Assembly: GCA_964592275.1 (NCBI GenBank)
Contig: CAZQDJ010000004.1
Coordinates: forward strand, 1-50,563
Length of the DNA: 50,563 nucleotides
Source of the DNA: CANNBR01 sp964592275
Lineage (GTDB): Bacteria; Babelota; Babeliae; Babelales; CAIQNR01
Direction: 5' to 3'
The first letter of the stretch is position 1; each line of letters opens with the position of its first letter. Positions 31,580 through 40,366 of this stretch are shown here, one piece after another. Under the pieces are notes generated by a model. The model was given only the letters and a program-made list of their open reading frames with translations. It was not told where the DNA came from and did not search any database. The translations under genes were made by a program, and so were the position numbers.

Positions 31580-34264
31580 CTACCCTTGTTCCCGTACATA
31601 GGCATGAGATCCATGCGGCCCCTTTTCAATGGAAAAGTGTACCGGAAACTGATCCTTCATGGCAGATAAATGGGACACAATAATAATTTTTTCAAAGTCT
31701 CCCTGAATTTTATAAATCGCGTCCATAATGCGCCCCAATCCTTCTTCATCTTGTGAACCGAATCCTTCATCAATAATTAAAGTCTGCAGCGAAGTGCCTG
31801 CACGTCGAGCAAGCAATTTTGAGATGGCGATGCGTAAAGAAAAATCAATACGGAAAGCTTCACCTCCTGAAAACATTTCATACGGCCTGATGCCACTGTT
31901 ATCGGAAATATTGATATCGAGTGTTTCTTTGACTCCACCTTTTTTTAAATCGCGTAATGATTCAATAAAGATATGAGCTTGGTTATCAGTTAAGCGAGAA
32001 AGCAAATCGTTTGCTTCTTGCTCAATTTCGGGCAGAGCATCTTCAATCAATAATGCTTGGATACCATCTTTGCCGAATGCTTTTGCAAGAAATTCGTAAT
32101 CGGTAAGTTCGTGCTGAATTTTTTTTGATTGTTCATCAAACTGTTTGTGTTGCAGTACTTGTTGATCAAGTTTAGCGCTTACTGCTTCGAGCTTTCCTTT
32201 TTCAAGAAGAAGTATCCCTTTTTCTTGCGTGATGGCATGTGCTTTTTGAGCATGTGCTTGTTCTTGAGCTACTGCAGTTTTTTCTTCTTCAGGTAACGTT
32301 GCAAAGGCTTCTAGTCGTTGTGCTAATTGTTTTTCTTCTACTTGCATAGCGCGAATACGTTGGGCAAGTGCATGAGTTGTTTTTTTACGGTCATCTTGTA
32401 GCGCTCGTTGTTCATCCTGTTTATTCCATTGCTGTAATTGGTTTTCAAGGAGCACTTGTTTTTCGGTAAGGGCTTTAAGATGGGTAGGAAGAGCACCATT
32501 CTTTTTCAAAAACTCTTCGTGTACCACTTGTTCTTTTTTGAGCGATTGATACTGCTCGTTTTCAGTTAATGCTTTGAGCGCGTAACTTTGGCCTTCTGCA
32601 AGGGTCTTGTGTGCATCTTTTAATTTTTTTTCTGTAGCCGTGTACTGGTCAGAAAGAAGTATTGCGGTCTTTGCGTGTTCTGCAAGGGTGGTCGTAAATG
32701 TCGTGTACATTTTTAAGAGCTCGTCAGTTTCTTTACTTAAGGTAATGGCTTGCTTTTGTTTTTCAATCTGTTCTTTGAGTTTTTGCAAAATCTTTTTAAG
32801 GCGAGTAACTCGATGCGCTAAGAATAGTTCTTGTTGTTCAAATTTTTTTGCAAGAAAGCGTTTACGTGCAAGAGAAAGATTCTGTTCGCATAATGGACAA
32901 CTTGGGTTATCTGCATCATGAGCAAGGAGTTGTTTGTGGTTGAGGTTTTGTTGCTCTTGCGTTACTCGTTTTCCTTCTTGCACCCACTTTAAATAGAATG
33001 TTTTTTGTCGCTCAAACTGTTTTTCAAGGGTAGCAGTATCATTAATCAATAAGGCCGGATCGGCCATTTTTTGTAATGACTCAATATTTTTTTGGCATGC
33101 TTCTTGCTCAGCGGTTACTGCGGCGATGGTAGTTTCATTCTCAATGTGCGCCTTGCTCACATTTGTTAATTCAGCGTTGAGCCGTTCAATGGCGAATTTT
33201 TTTTCTTGCAGTTGTTGTTCGTTATGTAGTCGTAAACGAGTGGTGCATTCTTGTTCTTCTGCCTTGAGGCTTAATAATTTTTCTTTATGTTCAAGGAGCT
33301 CTTGATACGTACTGTGACACTCAGCACGTTCTTGTGCAAGAATGTTTTTTTCTGTTTCTATTTTTTTACGATCAGGGAGTAAGAGTTGTTGCTTATGCGT
33401 TTTTTTCCAATCAGTAACTTGAGTACGAAAAGTTTCTTCTTGCACTTGTCGCTGTTTGACTGCTTGTTCATATTCAAAATGTATGAGTTTAAAATCTGAT
33501 TGTTTTTTAAAAAGAGCGGTACGGGTCAATTCAAGATTTTTTTTCTCTTCGATAACTTCTTGCTCTTGTTTTGCAAGGGTGGTGATGCGTGTCGTTGCTT
33601 CGTAAAGTTTTTCTTTCACCGGAGCAAGCTGTTCTGTTTCGATGGCTAAATGTTCACTGATTTTTGCGAGCTTTTCTTTTTCTTGCGTGAGTGTACGTAT
33701 TTTTTCTGATGCAAGTTTTTTCGCTTTTTCATAACGATTTAAGCCTAAAATATTGGCAAGAACATCTTTACGTTCTTTAGGTAGTTTTTTTGAAAATTCA
33801 TTTGCCTGACCTTGGCGCAAGAATGAAGAGTTGATAAATGCTTCGTAATCAAGACCGATCATTTGTTCTATTTTTTCTTGTGTCTTACGAATTGTTTTTT
33901 CGGTTAACGAGGCATAGGAGTCAGTTGCATGAGTGTATGTGCCAAAATCGACATGAGCACTTGGTTTACCATATTTTGTCGAGTACATACGGCGTACACG
34001 GTACCCCTGCCCATTGAAAATAAAATCAAGACAAACCATCATATCTGTTTGCCCAAGGCGCAGTAATCCATGATCAGGTTTTGACTGTGCATTTACTTTT
34101 CTGGCTTGTCCCCACAATGCCCAGGTAATGGCATCAAGAAGCGCAGATTTTCCATGACCATTTTTTCCCGAAAGACAAATAAGGCGATAACGAGTAAAAT
34201 CAATAACTTGTGGCGTTGGGCCATAACTGAGAAAGTTTTGGATTGTGAGTTTGAGTGGGATCAT
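31580..34264 (-). CDS. sbcC: SbcC/Rad50-type DNA repair ATPase
   Basis: SMC-like ATPase that with the nuclease SbcD/Mre11 processes hairpins and blocked DNA ends. 894 residues from ATG 34264 (AAGGAA 6-7 nt upstream; the frame runs on to 34345 without a ribosome site). Walker A GKNGHGKS at about 33-40, the long coiled coil from about 180 to 730, a zinc hook CPLC at about 456-459 in its middle, and the C-terminal signature FSGGEAFRIDFSLRIAISKL with Walker B LQTLIIDEGFGSQDEEG. The domain order is complete. sbcD, normally directly upstream, is not adjacent: upstream there is only a divergent phosphohexomutase gene. Confidence 0.93.
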   Translation of the reverse strand: MIPLKLTIQNFLSYGPTPQVIDFTRYRLICLSGKNGHGKSALLDAITWALWGQARKVNAQSKPDHGLLRLGQTDMMVCLDFIFNGQGYRVRRMYSTKYGKPSAHVDFGTYTHATDSYASLTEKTIRKTQEKIEQMIGLDYEAFINSSFLRQGQANEFSKKLPKERKDVLANILGLNRYEKAKKLASEKIRTLTQEKEKLAKISEHLAIETEQLAPVKEKLYEATTRITTLAKQEQEVIEEKKNLELTRTALFKKQSDFKLIHFEYEQAVKQRQVQEETFRTQVTDWKKTHKQQLLLPDRKKIETEKNILAQERAECHSTYQELLEHKEKLLSLKAEEQECTTRLRLHNEQQLQEKKFAIERLNAELTNVSKAHIENETTIAAVTAEQEACQKNIESLQKMADPALLINDTATLEKQFERQKTFYLKWVQEGKRVTQEQQNLNHKQLLAHDADNPSCPLCEQNLSLARKRFLAKKFEQQELFLAHRVTRLKKILQKLKEQIEKQKQAITLSKETDELLKMYTTFTTTLAEHAKTAILLSDQYTATEKKLKDAHKTLAEGQSYALKALTENEQYQSLKKEQVVHEEFLKKNGALPTHLKALTEKQVLLENQLQQWNKQDEQRALQDDRKKTTHALAQRIRAMQVEEKQLAQRLEAFATLPEEEKTAVAQEQAHAQKAHAITQEKGILLLEKGKLEAVSAKLDQQVLQHKQFDEQSKKIQHELTDYEFLAKAFGKDGIQALLIEDALPEIEQEANDLLSRLTDNQAHIFIESLRDLKKGGVKETLDINISDNSGIRPYEMFSGGEAFRIDFSLRIAISKLLARRAGTSLQTLIIDEGFGSQDEEGLGRIMDAIYKIQGDFEKIIIVSHLSAMKDQFPVHFSIEKGPHGSHAYVREQG

Positions 34265-34333
34265 GCGCGTTTCCTTAGTGCCTATGCGACTAACCAATAA
34301 CGTGTATTGTAACAAAAAAGAGCGGAGTTTTAC

Positions 34334-35764
34334 ATGCAAGATCATATTTTTCGTATGTATGATATTCGGGGAATCGTTGGTGAAGAATTATGTGTTGCAC
34401 AAGTCTATGATTGTGCACGTGCTTTTGCGCTTTATGCATTACAGCTGTATCCCGAACTTACAACGGTTGCAGTTGGAATGGATGGCCGTGTGCATTCGCC
34501 TGCTATCAAAAATGAATTTATTCGTGGGCTGCAAGATAGTGGTCTCTCCGTCATTTTTATTGGGATATGTCCAACACCAATAATTTCATTTGCTGAATAC
34601 TGGCTGCCGGTACAAGCTGCGTGCATGATTACTGCATCCCATAATCCAAAAGAATATAACGGGATCAAATTTTTTCTTAACAAACAGCCTCTTTTTAATG
34701 AAGATCTGCAATGCGTAAAAGCGCTCTTTAAAAAACAAATGTATGTTATCGCTGAAGAAAAAGGTTTATATCAAGAGCATTCTCTTATTCCTGAATACGT
34801 GAGTTTTCTCAAGCGACTCTTTCCTCATCTTGTAGGGAGCGCTCTTCGAGTGGTTTTTGATTGTGGTAATGGAGCAGTTGGTGCTGTGTTACCAGCAGTG
34901 TGTAAGGCGTTTGAATTTTCACAGGCTTCCATTTTATATGGAGATATTGATGGTACGTATCCGAATCATGAAGCAGACCCATCAGTTGCTGAAAATATGA
35001 AAGATCTACAAGACGAAGTGTTAAAAACAGGTGCTGCTGTTGGCATCGCTTTTGATGGCGATGGAGACAGAATGGGAGCGGTAACTGCTTCAGGAAATGT
35101 GGTACCAGGAGATCGTTTATTGGGTGTTTTTTCTGCTGCTCTTCTTGCAGATATTCCTGGAGCAACCGTGGTGTGTGATGCAAAATGTTCAAGTGGGCTG
35201 CAAGAATACGTTGAACGGTTGGGTGGTTATCTTGTTTTTTCTCCTTCTGGCCATGCTTTTTTACGTAAGGCTATGGAGTGTAAAAAAGCGGTTGTTGCAG
35301 GGGAATTAAGTTGCCACTTTTTTTTCAAAGATCGTTATTTTGGCTATGACGATGGTCTTTATGCTGCTTTACGACTACTTGAGCTACTGGAATTTTCGGG
35401 AAAATCATTAGATGAACAGGTAGAGATGTTCCCTCGCCGAGTAAGTTCACCTGAATTTCGTATTCCCTGTCTCCAAGGTGAAGGGGTGGTGATGGTAGCA
35501 AAGGTTACGGAACGAGTGAGAGCTTTGACGGGGGTGCACATTTCTACCGTTGATGGAGTACGCATTGCGTTGCAAGAAGGGTGGGGTTTGTTGCGAGCCT
35601 CTAATACGCAGTCGGTTGTGTGCCTTTGTTTTGAATCTGATTCAGAGAAAGGGTTGGCAGTTGTGCGTTCTTTTTTTATAGAATTGTTGCAGGAATGGTA
35701 TACGAGAGATTTTTTAAATACAGCGTTACGGTGTGACGTTGATGCAGATAAGGAGCGAACTTGA
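34334..35764 (+). CDS. Phosphomannomutase/phosphoglucomutase family protein
   Basis: Alpha-D-phosphohexomutase that interconverts hexose 1- and 6-phosphates for envelope sugar synthesis. 476 residues with four domains: start FRMYDIRGIVGEEL, the phosphoserine loop TASHNPKEYNG with Ser102, the metal loop DGDGDRMG (Asp241-Arg246), the sugar-binding loop GELSCH (about 323-328; GEMSGH in typical PMM/PGM) and the C-terminal phosphate site region. The GELSCH loop keeps the Glu that recognises the sugar. Size and loops fit PMM/PGM (ManB/AlgC type) rather than GlmM (about 445, different loop) but the substrate is not certain. It overlaps nfo by 4 nt. Confidence 0.9.
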   Translation: MQDHIFRMYDIRGIVGEELCVAQVYDCARAFALYALQLYPELTTVAVGMDGRVHSPAIKNEFIRGLQDSGLSVIFIGICPTPIISFAEYWLPVQAACMITASHNPKEYNGIKFFLNKQPLFNEDLQCVKALFKKQMYVIAEEKGLYQEHSLIPEYVSFLKRLFPHLVGSALRVVFDCGNGAVGAVLPAVCKAFEFSQASILYGDIDGTYPNHEADPSVAENMKDLQDEVLKTGAAVGIAFDGDGDRMGAVTASGNVVPGDRLLGVFSAALLADIPGATVVCDAKCSSGLQEYVERLGGYLVFSPSGHAFLRKAMECKKAVVAGELSCHFFFKDRYFGYDDGLYAALRLLELLEFSGKSLDEQVEMFPRRVSSPEFRIPCLQGEGVVMVAKVTERVRALTGVHISTVDGVRIALQEGWGLLRASNTQSVVCLCFESDSEKGLAVVRSFFIELLQEWYTRDFLNTALRCDVDADKERT

Positions 35765-36588
35765 GACTTATAGGATTACACATGCGGCTGACATCGACCC
35801 CTTCTGCTTTGCTTGATAGGGCTCATGCGTTAGGCAGTCCTCTTGTTCAATGTTTTTTTATCGCTCAGGGAGCTAGTACGTATGTCCCTTTCCCCCCCGA
35901 AGAAATTGCTTTGTGTCTTACCAAGCGAGATCTCTTTCAGCAAATGTATGTTCATGCTTCGTATTGGGTGAATCTTGCTGGGCGCTACAATAATGGCTGG
36001 CGACCATTTCAGCGTGAGTTAGAATTGGCAAAACAGTTGAATTTTACCCACATGGTTATTCATCCAGGTTCTGCAACGGGGTGTCCTTCAAAAGAGGAAG
36101 GGATTGAGTACCTTGCTCGTGCGTTAAATAAAGCGCTTGTGGATGAAAAAGACATTATGATTGTTCTTGAAAATACCGCTCATGCTAATAAAACAGTAGG
36201 TGGTGATGTTCAAGATTTTAGAAAGCTTTTAGAACTTCTTGATAAACCAGAAAAAGTTGCGTTTTGTCTTGATTCCGCTCATGCATTTTCTTACGGGTAT
36301 GATCTTTCAAACTCTGCTGGAGTGACTACGTTTCTTGATGAAGTTGATCAATGCATCGGAGCGGAACGAGTGGTGGCGCTTCATCTTAATGATTCGGCTG
36401 AGTTGTTAGGATCTCGTATTGATAAACATGAAATTCCTGGAGAAGGAAAAATAGGAGCAGAAAATTTAAAACTTTTTATGAATCATCCTAAATTTTTACA
36501 TACTTCGGTGATTCTTGAATTACCGGTGGTTTCTGATGAACGAGAACGTGAAATTTTGCAAACAGTACAGGGATGGGATCGTTCGTAG
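35761..36588 (+). CDS. nfo: Endonuclease IV (AP endonuclease)
   Basis: Zinc-dependent enzyme that cleaves 5' to abasic sites in base excision repair. 275 residues from a TTG start (AAGGAG 5 nt upstream) overlapping the previous stop by 4 nt. TIM-barrel zinc-ligand motifs are visible: MVIHPGS (His), VLENTAH (Glu), CLDSAHAFSYGYD (Asp, His), VALHLNDS (His) and DKHEIPGEGKIG (Asp, His, Glu). Length is typical. Coupling to a phosphohexomutase is not functionally obvious. Confidence 0.94.
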   Translation: MRLIGLHMRLTSTPSALLDRAHALGSPLVQCFFIAQGASTYVPFPPEEIALCLTKRDLFQQMYVHASYWVNLAGRYNNGWRPFQRELELAKQLNFTHMVIHPGSATGCPSKEEGIEYLARALNKALVDEKDIMIVLENTAHANKTVGGDVQDFRKLLELLDKPEKVAFCLDSAHAFSYGYDLSNSAGVTTFLDEVDQCIGAERVVALHLNDSAELLGSRIDKHEIPGEGKIGAENLKLFMNHPKFLHTSVILELPVVSDEREREILQTVQGWDRS

Positions 36589-36601
36589 AGCTTGTTTGAT
36601 C

Positions 36602-36629
36602 TTGCATTAGTCTGAAAAATCTTTATTCT
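36602..36629 (+). promoter_or_regulatory. Predicted promoter of the tRNA gene
   Basis: TTGCAT (36602-36607), 16 nt, TATTCT (36624-36629), 34 nt upstream of the mature 5' end, consistent with a short 5' leader removed by RNase P. Confidence 0.4.
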
Positions 36630-36662
36630 AAAGAAATACATTTTAGTGCTGCATAAAAGGTG

Positions 36663-36739
36663 GGGCTCATAGCTCAGGTGGTTAGAGCAATCGGCTCATA
36701 ACCGAGAGGTCCCAGGTTCAATCCCTGGTGGGCCCACCA
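36663..36739 (+). tRNA. tRNA with CAU anticodon (Ile2 or elongator Met)
   Basis: Full cloverleaf: acceptor GGGCTCA/TGGGCCC (one G-U), D-stem GCTC/GAGC, anticodon loop CTCATAA (anticodon CAU), T-stem CCAGG/CCTGG with TTCAATC, and CCA encoded at 36737-36739. The outermost anticodon-stem pair is A-G. CAU is read by initiator Met, elongator Met or, after lysidine modification, Ile (AUA). The A-U pair rather than GGG-type anticodon stem excludes an initiator. The GGGCYCA acceptor stem recalls tRNA-Ile2 sequences that I remember, so Ile2 is somewhat favoured, but identity is unsettled. Confidence 0.93.
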
Positions 36740-36780
36740 GATTCACCAAACCGCGTTATAGCAAGAAAGGGTATAATCGT

Positions 36781-37512
36781 ATGGAAATAACACCTTTCAG
36801 TCGCTTCATAGCTCTCATACAGTTTGATCAATCACATGGTTCTTTAGAAAAAGAGTTGGAAATAGCAACTACGCTTTTAGATACGATTCAGGATCAGCTT
36901 GCTGAATATGAACGAGAATACGAAAAAGAGCGAACCTTCGTCCAAAGTTTGCGTAAAGAGGTTGATGTCCAAGAACTTGAGATGCGTTCGTTAGATGAAA
37001 AAGAAAAAATTTCCCGTGAGCGTTCTGCTCTTGCTAGTTCCACAAGAGAATATCAAAGCTTTAAAAAAGAATGTGATCAGTTTAAACAACAGCAGCATGA
37101 GCATGAAGAAGTGCTTTTAGAAGCATGGAGCGTATTTGAACAAGCACAGAAATTTTTTGAAGCAAAGTCAGCAGCTTACAAAGAAAAAAAAGCAGCATTG
37201 CAACAAGAAATTGATATTCAGGAAGAAAAAAAACAAGCAGTGTTAACTGCTCTTGTTGATCATGAAGAAGCGCGTAAAGCATATTTAGTGAATCTTCCTA
37301 CAGAATGGTTGGAAAAATATAATCGTATGCGTAACGTTGTTTCTAATCCGGTGGTAGCGCTTGTTGCAGGGACTTGTGGTGGGTGTTCGTACATGCTTAC
37401 GCAGCAGGTTATTATGGCGCTTGAACAGAATAAACTTATTCAATGTTCAGGATGTTTCCGATTAATGTACAAAAATTTTGATCAGGCGCAGAATCCTGCG
37501 CAGCCTTTGTAG
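36781..37512 (+). CDS. Coiled-coil protein with C-terminal C4 zinc ribbon (DUF164/CT398-like)
   Basis: 243 residues. The first ~170 form an almost uninterrupted Glu/Lys-rich helical hairpin coiled coil; then a loop and a C-terminal zinc ribbon with Cys199-X2-Cys202 (GTCGGCSYM) and Cys222-X2-Cys225 (QCSGCFRLMY). This architecture matches the C4-type zinc-ribbon family (COG1579), structurally known from Chlamydia CT398 and Helicobacter HP0958, where members interact with sigma-54 or flagellar/secretion components. Neither partner is seen in this window. It lies between a tRNA and RNase HI, as in some genomes where it neighbours rnhA-type genes. Start ATG has only a weak AAGGG ribosome site. Confidence 0.85.
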   Translation: MEITPFSRFIALIQFDQSHGSLEKELEIATTLLDTIQDQLAEYEREYEKERTFVQSLRKEVDVQELEMRSLDEKEKISRERSALASSTREYQSFKKECDQFKQQQHEHEEVLLEAWSVFEQAQKFFEAKSAAYKEKKAALQQEIDIQEEKKQAVLTALVDHEEARKAYLVNLPTEWLEKYNRMRNVVSNPVVALVAGTCGGCSYMLTQQVIMALEQNKLIQCSGCFRLMYKNFDQAQNPAQPL

Positions 37513-37533
37513 CATGACCGGAGAAGTTCGCGT

Positions 37534-37998
37534 ATGACTCTTTCTAAAAGCTGGCATGTCTATGTTGACGGAGCCTCTCGGGGTAATCCAGGTCCAAGTG
37601 GGGCTGGTATTTATCTTTTGCATAATAAAGAAGTTGTTGCGCGACGGGGCTATTTTTTAGGCAAGCGCACTAATAATGAAGCAGAGTATCTTGCTCTTTT
37701 AATTGGTGTTTTTTTGGTAAAAAAAGAAGGAAAGCCAGGGGATAAACTACATGTTTTTTCTGATTCTCTTTTGCTTGTTAAACAAATGAACGGTGAATAT
37801 CGCGTTAAAAAACCGGAACTTCAAGTTCTCCATGGATTGGTAAAAGAACATGCTGCTTCGTTTACGTGCACCTTTGAGCATGTCTATCGTGAAAATAATG
37901 TGCAAGCTGATGCGCTTGCCAATGCTGGTATTGATACTAAAACTCAGCTTCCTCTTTTTTTTATTTCTTTATTGCGTGCTCATGAAATTTATATTTAA
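37534..37998 (+). CDS. rnhA: Ribonuclease HI-type enzyme
   Basis: Cleaves RNA in RNA-DNA hybrids. 154 residues. The DEDD catalytic set is visible: Asp12 in HVYVDGASRGNPG, Glu51 in RTNNEAEYLAL, Asp77 in VFSDSLLLVKQMNG and Asp126 in NNVQADALAN. The sequence style (GNPGPSGAG, NNEAEY) is the RVT_3/YpdQ-like branch rather than the E. coli enzyme with its basic protrusion. It follows the zinc-ribbon gene by 21 nt and its 3' end overlaps the SpoIID-like gene by 17 nt. Confidence 0.93.
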   Translation: MTLSKSWHVYVDGASRGNPGPSGAGIYLLHNKEVVARRGYFLGKRTNNEAEYLALLIGVFLVKKEGKPGDKLHVFSDSLLLVKQMNGEYRVKKPELQVLHGLVKEHAASFTCTFEHVYRENNVQADALANAGIDTKTQLPLFFISLLRAHEIYI

Positions 37999-39118
37999 AA
38001 TATTTATTATAAGTTGTTGTTTTGTTTCGGCGCTTTCTGCTCTTAACGTACGTGTATTATTGCGCGATGATCAAGAAGAACCATGGCATATTTCTTCGAC
38101 AAAGGGAGTTGTACTACGGGATGCACGCCAAAAAGACAGGGTTTTTCCTCAAGCGTCTACCGTACACACGTTGACTATTCAAAAAGAAGGGGACTCGATT
38201 CGTGTTAATGGTAAAAAGCTTTCTTCAAAATTGGCATGGATTGAACCTTCTGATAAGCATCTTACGATTGATGAAAAAACATATGACGGACAATTTTTAT
38301 TAGCATACGAAAAAAATAAATGGTTGCTGATTAATGTGGTTGATAGCGAAGAGTATTTGTATTCTGTGTTAAAAACAGAAAGTTGGCCAGGGTGGCCGCT
38401 TGAGGTGAATAAGGGATTTGCGATTGCGTGTCGTAGTTATCTTTTGCATCAATTGCTTTCTTCTCGCGATCGAGAATCTATTTATCATATTAAGAGCACT
38501 AACTACCATCAAACGTATCAGGGAATTCATGATGATAAGGTGCTGCGTCAGGCGGTAGAAGAAACGCGTGGTATTTTTCTTGCTTATAATCAAGAGCCTA
38601 TTTTAGCGATGTTTGATTGTTGTTGTGGAGGGGTTGTCCCTGCAAAAATTGCTAACGGTATGGATTTTGAAAAGGTTCCCTATTTGGCTCGCAAAAAGGC
38701 ATGTACCTTTTGTAAAGGCACTAAATTGTATGAGTGGAAAGCGACGTATACAGTTGAACAATTCACGTCAATTATGCAAGAATCGCGCGATCATATTGTG
38801 CATCCTATTAGGGATATTAGCATTGTGGATAAAGATAAAGCGGGCTTAGTAAAAAAAGTAACTATTAAAACAAAGCGTGATTTTTTTACGGTAACTGCTC
38901 GCCAAATGAACCTTCTTTTCAAGGGTGTTAAAAGCTATTGTTTTTCAGTTTTAAAACGGGGAAAGACAATAACAGTTAATGGAAAAGGGTATGGTCATCA
39001 TTTGGGTATGTGCCAATGGGGGGCTCGTGAAATGGTGCGGCAAGGATGGTCATATAAAGATGTTCTTCAATTTTATTATCCCGATACCTATTTTATGCAG
39101 CTTGCTCAGACGTCATAG
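37982..39118 (+). CDS. SpoIID/LytB-domain protein (putative peptidoglycan lytic enzyme)
   Basis: SpoIID proteins are lytic transglycosylases cutting glycan strands stripped of stem peptides. 378 residues from ATG 37982, where the signal peptide MKFIFKIFIISCCFVSALSA begins; the frame reads back to 37850 only through rnhA. The domain core is clear: SVLKTESWPGWPLEVNKGFAIACRSYLL, with the Glu that matches the catalytic Glu of SpoIID, a conserved DCCCGG-type segment (FDCCCGGVVPA), CTFC, and the C-terminal signature YGHHLGMCQWGAREMVRQG. No strong ribosome site, so translation may be coupled to rnhA. It suggests peptidoglycan remodelling in a non-sporulating cell. Its stop codon abuts a repeat at 39118. 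Confidence 0.88.
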   Translation: MKFIFKIFIISCCFVSALSALNVRVLLRDDQEEPWHISSTKGVVLRDARQKDRVFPQASTVHTLTIQKEGDSIRVNGKKLSSKLAWIEPSDKHLTIDEKTYDGQFLLAYEKNKWLLINVVDSEEYLYSVLKTESWPGWPLEVNKGFAIACRSYLLHQLLSSRDRESIYHIKSTNYHQTYQGIHDDKVLRQAVEETRGIFLAYNQEPILAMFDCCCGGVVPAKIANGMDFEKVPYLARKKACTFCKGTKLYEWKATYTVEQFTSIMQESRDHIVHPIRDISIVDKDKAGLVKKVTIKTKRDFFTVTARQMNLLFKGVKSYCFSVLKRGKTITVNGKGYGHHLGMCQWGAREMVRQGWSYKDVLQFYYPDTYFMQLAQTS

Positions 39119-39234
39119 TCATTGCGAGCTTGCAAAGCAATCCCTCCAGTACTTGTTTTCATAAAAAAATACTGCCTGATTTCTCATTGGTTAAATAAGG
39201 GAAGAATAGTTCAATGTATTCAAAAGAAAGTTTT
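39118..39234 (+). repeat. Decayed family-C repeat (left arm plus spacer)
   Basis: Starts on the last base of the SpoIID-like stop codon. CATTGCGAGCTTG...GCAATCCCTCCAG (39120-39149) matches the left inverted arm of the element at 47600-47629 with a few changes, and the following spacer keeps the elements GCCTGAT and ATAGTTCAA.G.AT.CAAAAG seen there. The right arm is missing. Confidence 0.75.
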
Positions 39235-39235
39235 T

Positions 39236-39379
39236 TCAGAGTTTTTTTGTTTCTGGATTATCAGTTTTTAAAAGTGAATTAAGGCAATGAGTGTTATGCA
39301 AGGGGCGCTGGTTTTCCCAAGCGTGTGCTGATGACCCATGTAATAATAAAAAAATAAAAAATAATCTAGAATATTCCAT
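39236..39379 (-). CDS. Possible small secreted peptide, weak call
   Basis: A 47-residue frame from ATG 39379 with a signal-peptide-like start (MEYSRLFFIFLLLHGSSAHA, cleavage after AHA) and a short polar tail. The frame continues upstream to 39571 without a convincing ribosome site at any start. It lies between two repeat copies in decaying DNA, so it may be chance. Confidence 0.3.
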   Translation of the reverse strand: MEYSRLFFIFLLLHGSSAHAWENQRPLHNTHCLNSLLKTDNPETKKL

Positions 39380-39563
39380 AGATCTAACTTCTTTTTTTAA
39401 GGCCAATAGGCTAGTTTTATTTCTCTTCATATTTTCAGGATAGGTGATTCTGCCATGATAATGCAATGTTTTATAGTTTGATAGTGTGATTATTGAGCTT
39501 AATAATTGCTTAAAAATAAAATTAATCTTTCCCAAGAAATAAGAGATTAACATAGCCATTCCG

Positions 39564-39836
39564 CTCGTCATCCTCAGCGATACGAGAGCTGCGGTAGGGT
39601 ACGTCGTACCCTGCTAGGCGAAGTGAGCGTAAGGATCCAGGATAATTGCACAAAAATCATTACAGTGAATAAGTATGAAAACTAAAAATCAAGTCGAATG
39701 AATCAGAGTGATTCATTTCTTTGATAAATTAAGATGACTTTGGTGTAGTTTCTTTCTGGATCCTTACGCTCGCTTCGTTTGGTCGGTGCACTTCTCAATG
39801 CACCGCTGCGACTTACGCCTCGCTGAGGACGACGAG
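39564..39836. repeat. Composite inverted-repeat element, subfamily A, copy A1
   Basis: 273 bp. Left arm 39564-39640 (CTCGTCATCCTCAGCGATAC ... GTAAGGATCCAG) is the inverted counterpart of right arm 39756-39836 (CTGGATCCTTACGCTCGCTT ... GAGGACGACGAG). Each arm also contains its own small hairpin (AGGGTAC-GTC-GTACCCT in the left). The AT-rich spacer ends ATGACTTTGGTGTAGTT, shared with copy A2. Looks like a non-autonomous mobile element or BIME-like unit. No coding potential. Confidence 0.88.
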
Positions 39837-39922
39837 TGTGCGGGATGGAAAGAAAAGTAAGGGTAAGTTTAAAACTCAACAGAACCTACATAATCATTAA
39901 AAATTTAAGAAAAGGAAAATGT

Positions 39923-40366
39923 ATGCCTGGGTATAAAGCGCATATAGTTGGTGGAGTGATGACTTTTGCAGCGATCAGTTTTGTATTGAATAACTATCTG
40001 CAACCACTGCCAGTAGTGGCTTTTCAATGGTTGGGGGCTACTATTTTGGGAGCATTGTTTCCTGATGTGGATATTAAAAGTAAGGGGCAGGGAATTTTTT
40101 ACAAAGGAATGCTTGTATGTCTTGTGCTGCTGTTATGGAAACGGCAGGCATATCTTTTTGTGATTATGAGTTTTTTAGCATTAGTTCCAGTGTTGGTGCG
40201 CCATCGAGGGTTGTTTCATCAAGTGTGGTTTGTGATAATTATGCCATTGGGAATTGCTTTTTTAGTAGGGCAATCATTTCCCGTGCATAGTATAGCGCTC
40301 TTGCAAACTGCTAGTTTTTTTTGTGCAGGAGCGCTATCGCATCTTATTTTAGACCGAGTGTTTTAG
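39923..40366 (+). CDS. DUF457/YdjM-like membrane-bound metal-dependent hydrolase homologue
   Basis: 147 residues from ATG 39923 (AAAGGAAA 6-7 nt upstream; longer in-frame starts overlap the repeat). The pattern of conserved polar residues in membrane segments fits the DUF457 family: MPGYKAHIVGG (His7), FPDVDIKSKG (Asp pair), RHRGLFHQVW and the C-terminal LSHLILDRVF. Four to five membrane segments. Family members are annotated as membrane-bound metal-dependent hydrolases; physiological substrate is unknown. Its 3' end overlaps a convergent gene by 18 nt. Preceded by repeat A1, which may carry its promoter or terminate upstream transcription. Confidence 0.75.
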   Translation: MPGYKAHIVGGVMTFAAISFVLNNYLQPLPVVAFQWLGATILGALFPDVDIKSKGQGIFYKGMLVCLVLLLWKRQAYLFVIMSFLALVPVLVRHRGLFHQVWFVIIMPLGIAFLVGQSFPVHSIALLQTASFFCAGALSHLILDRVF

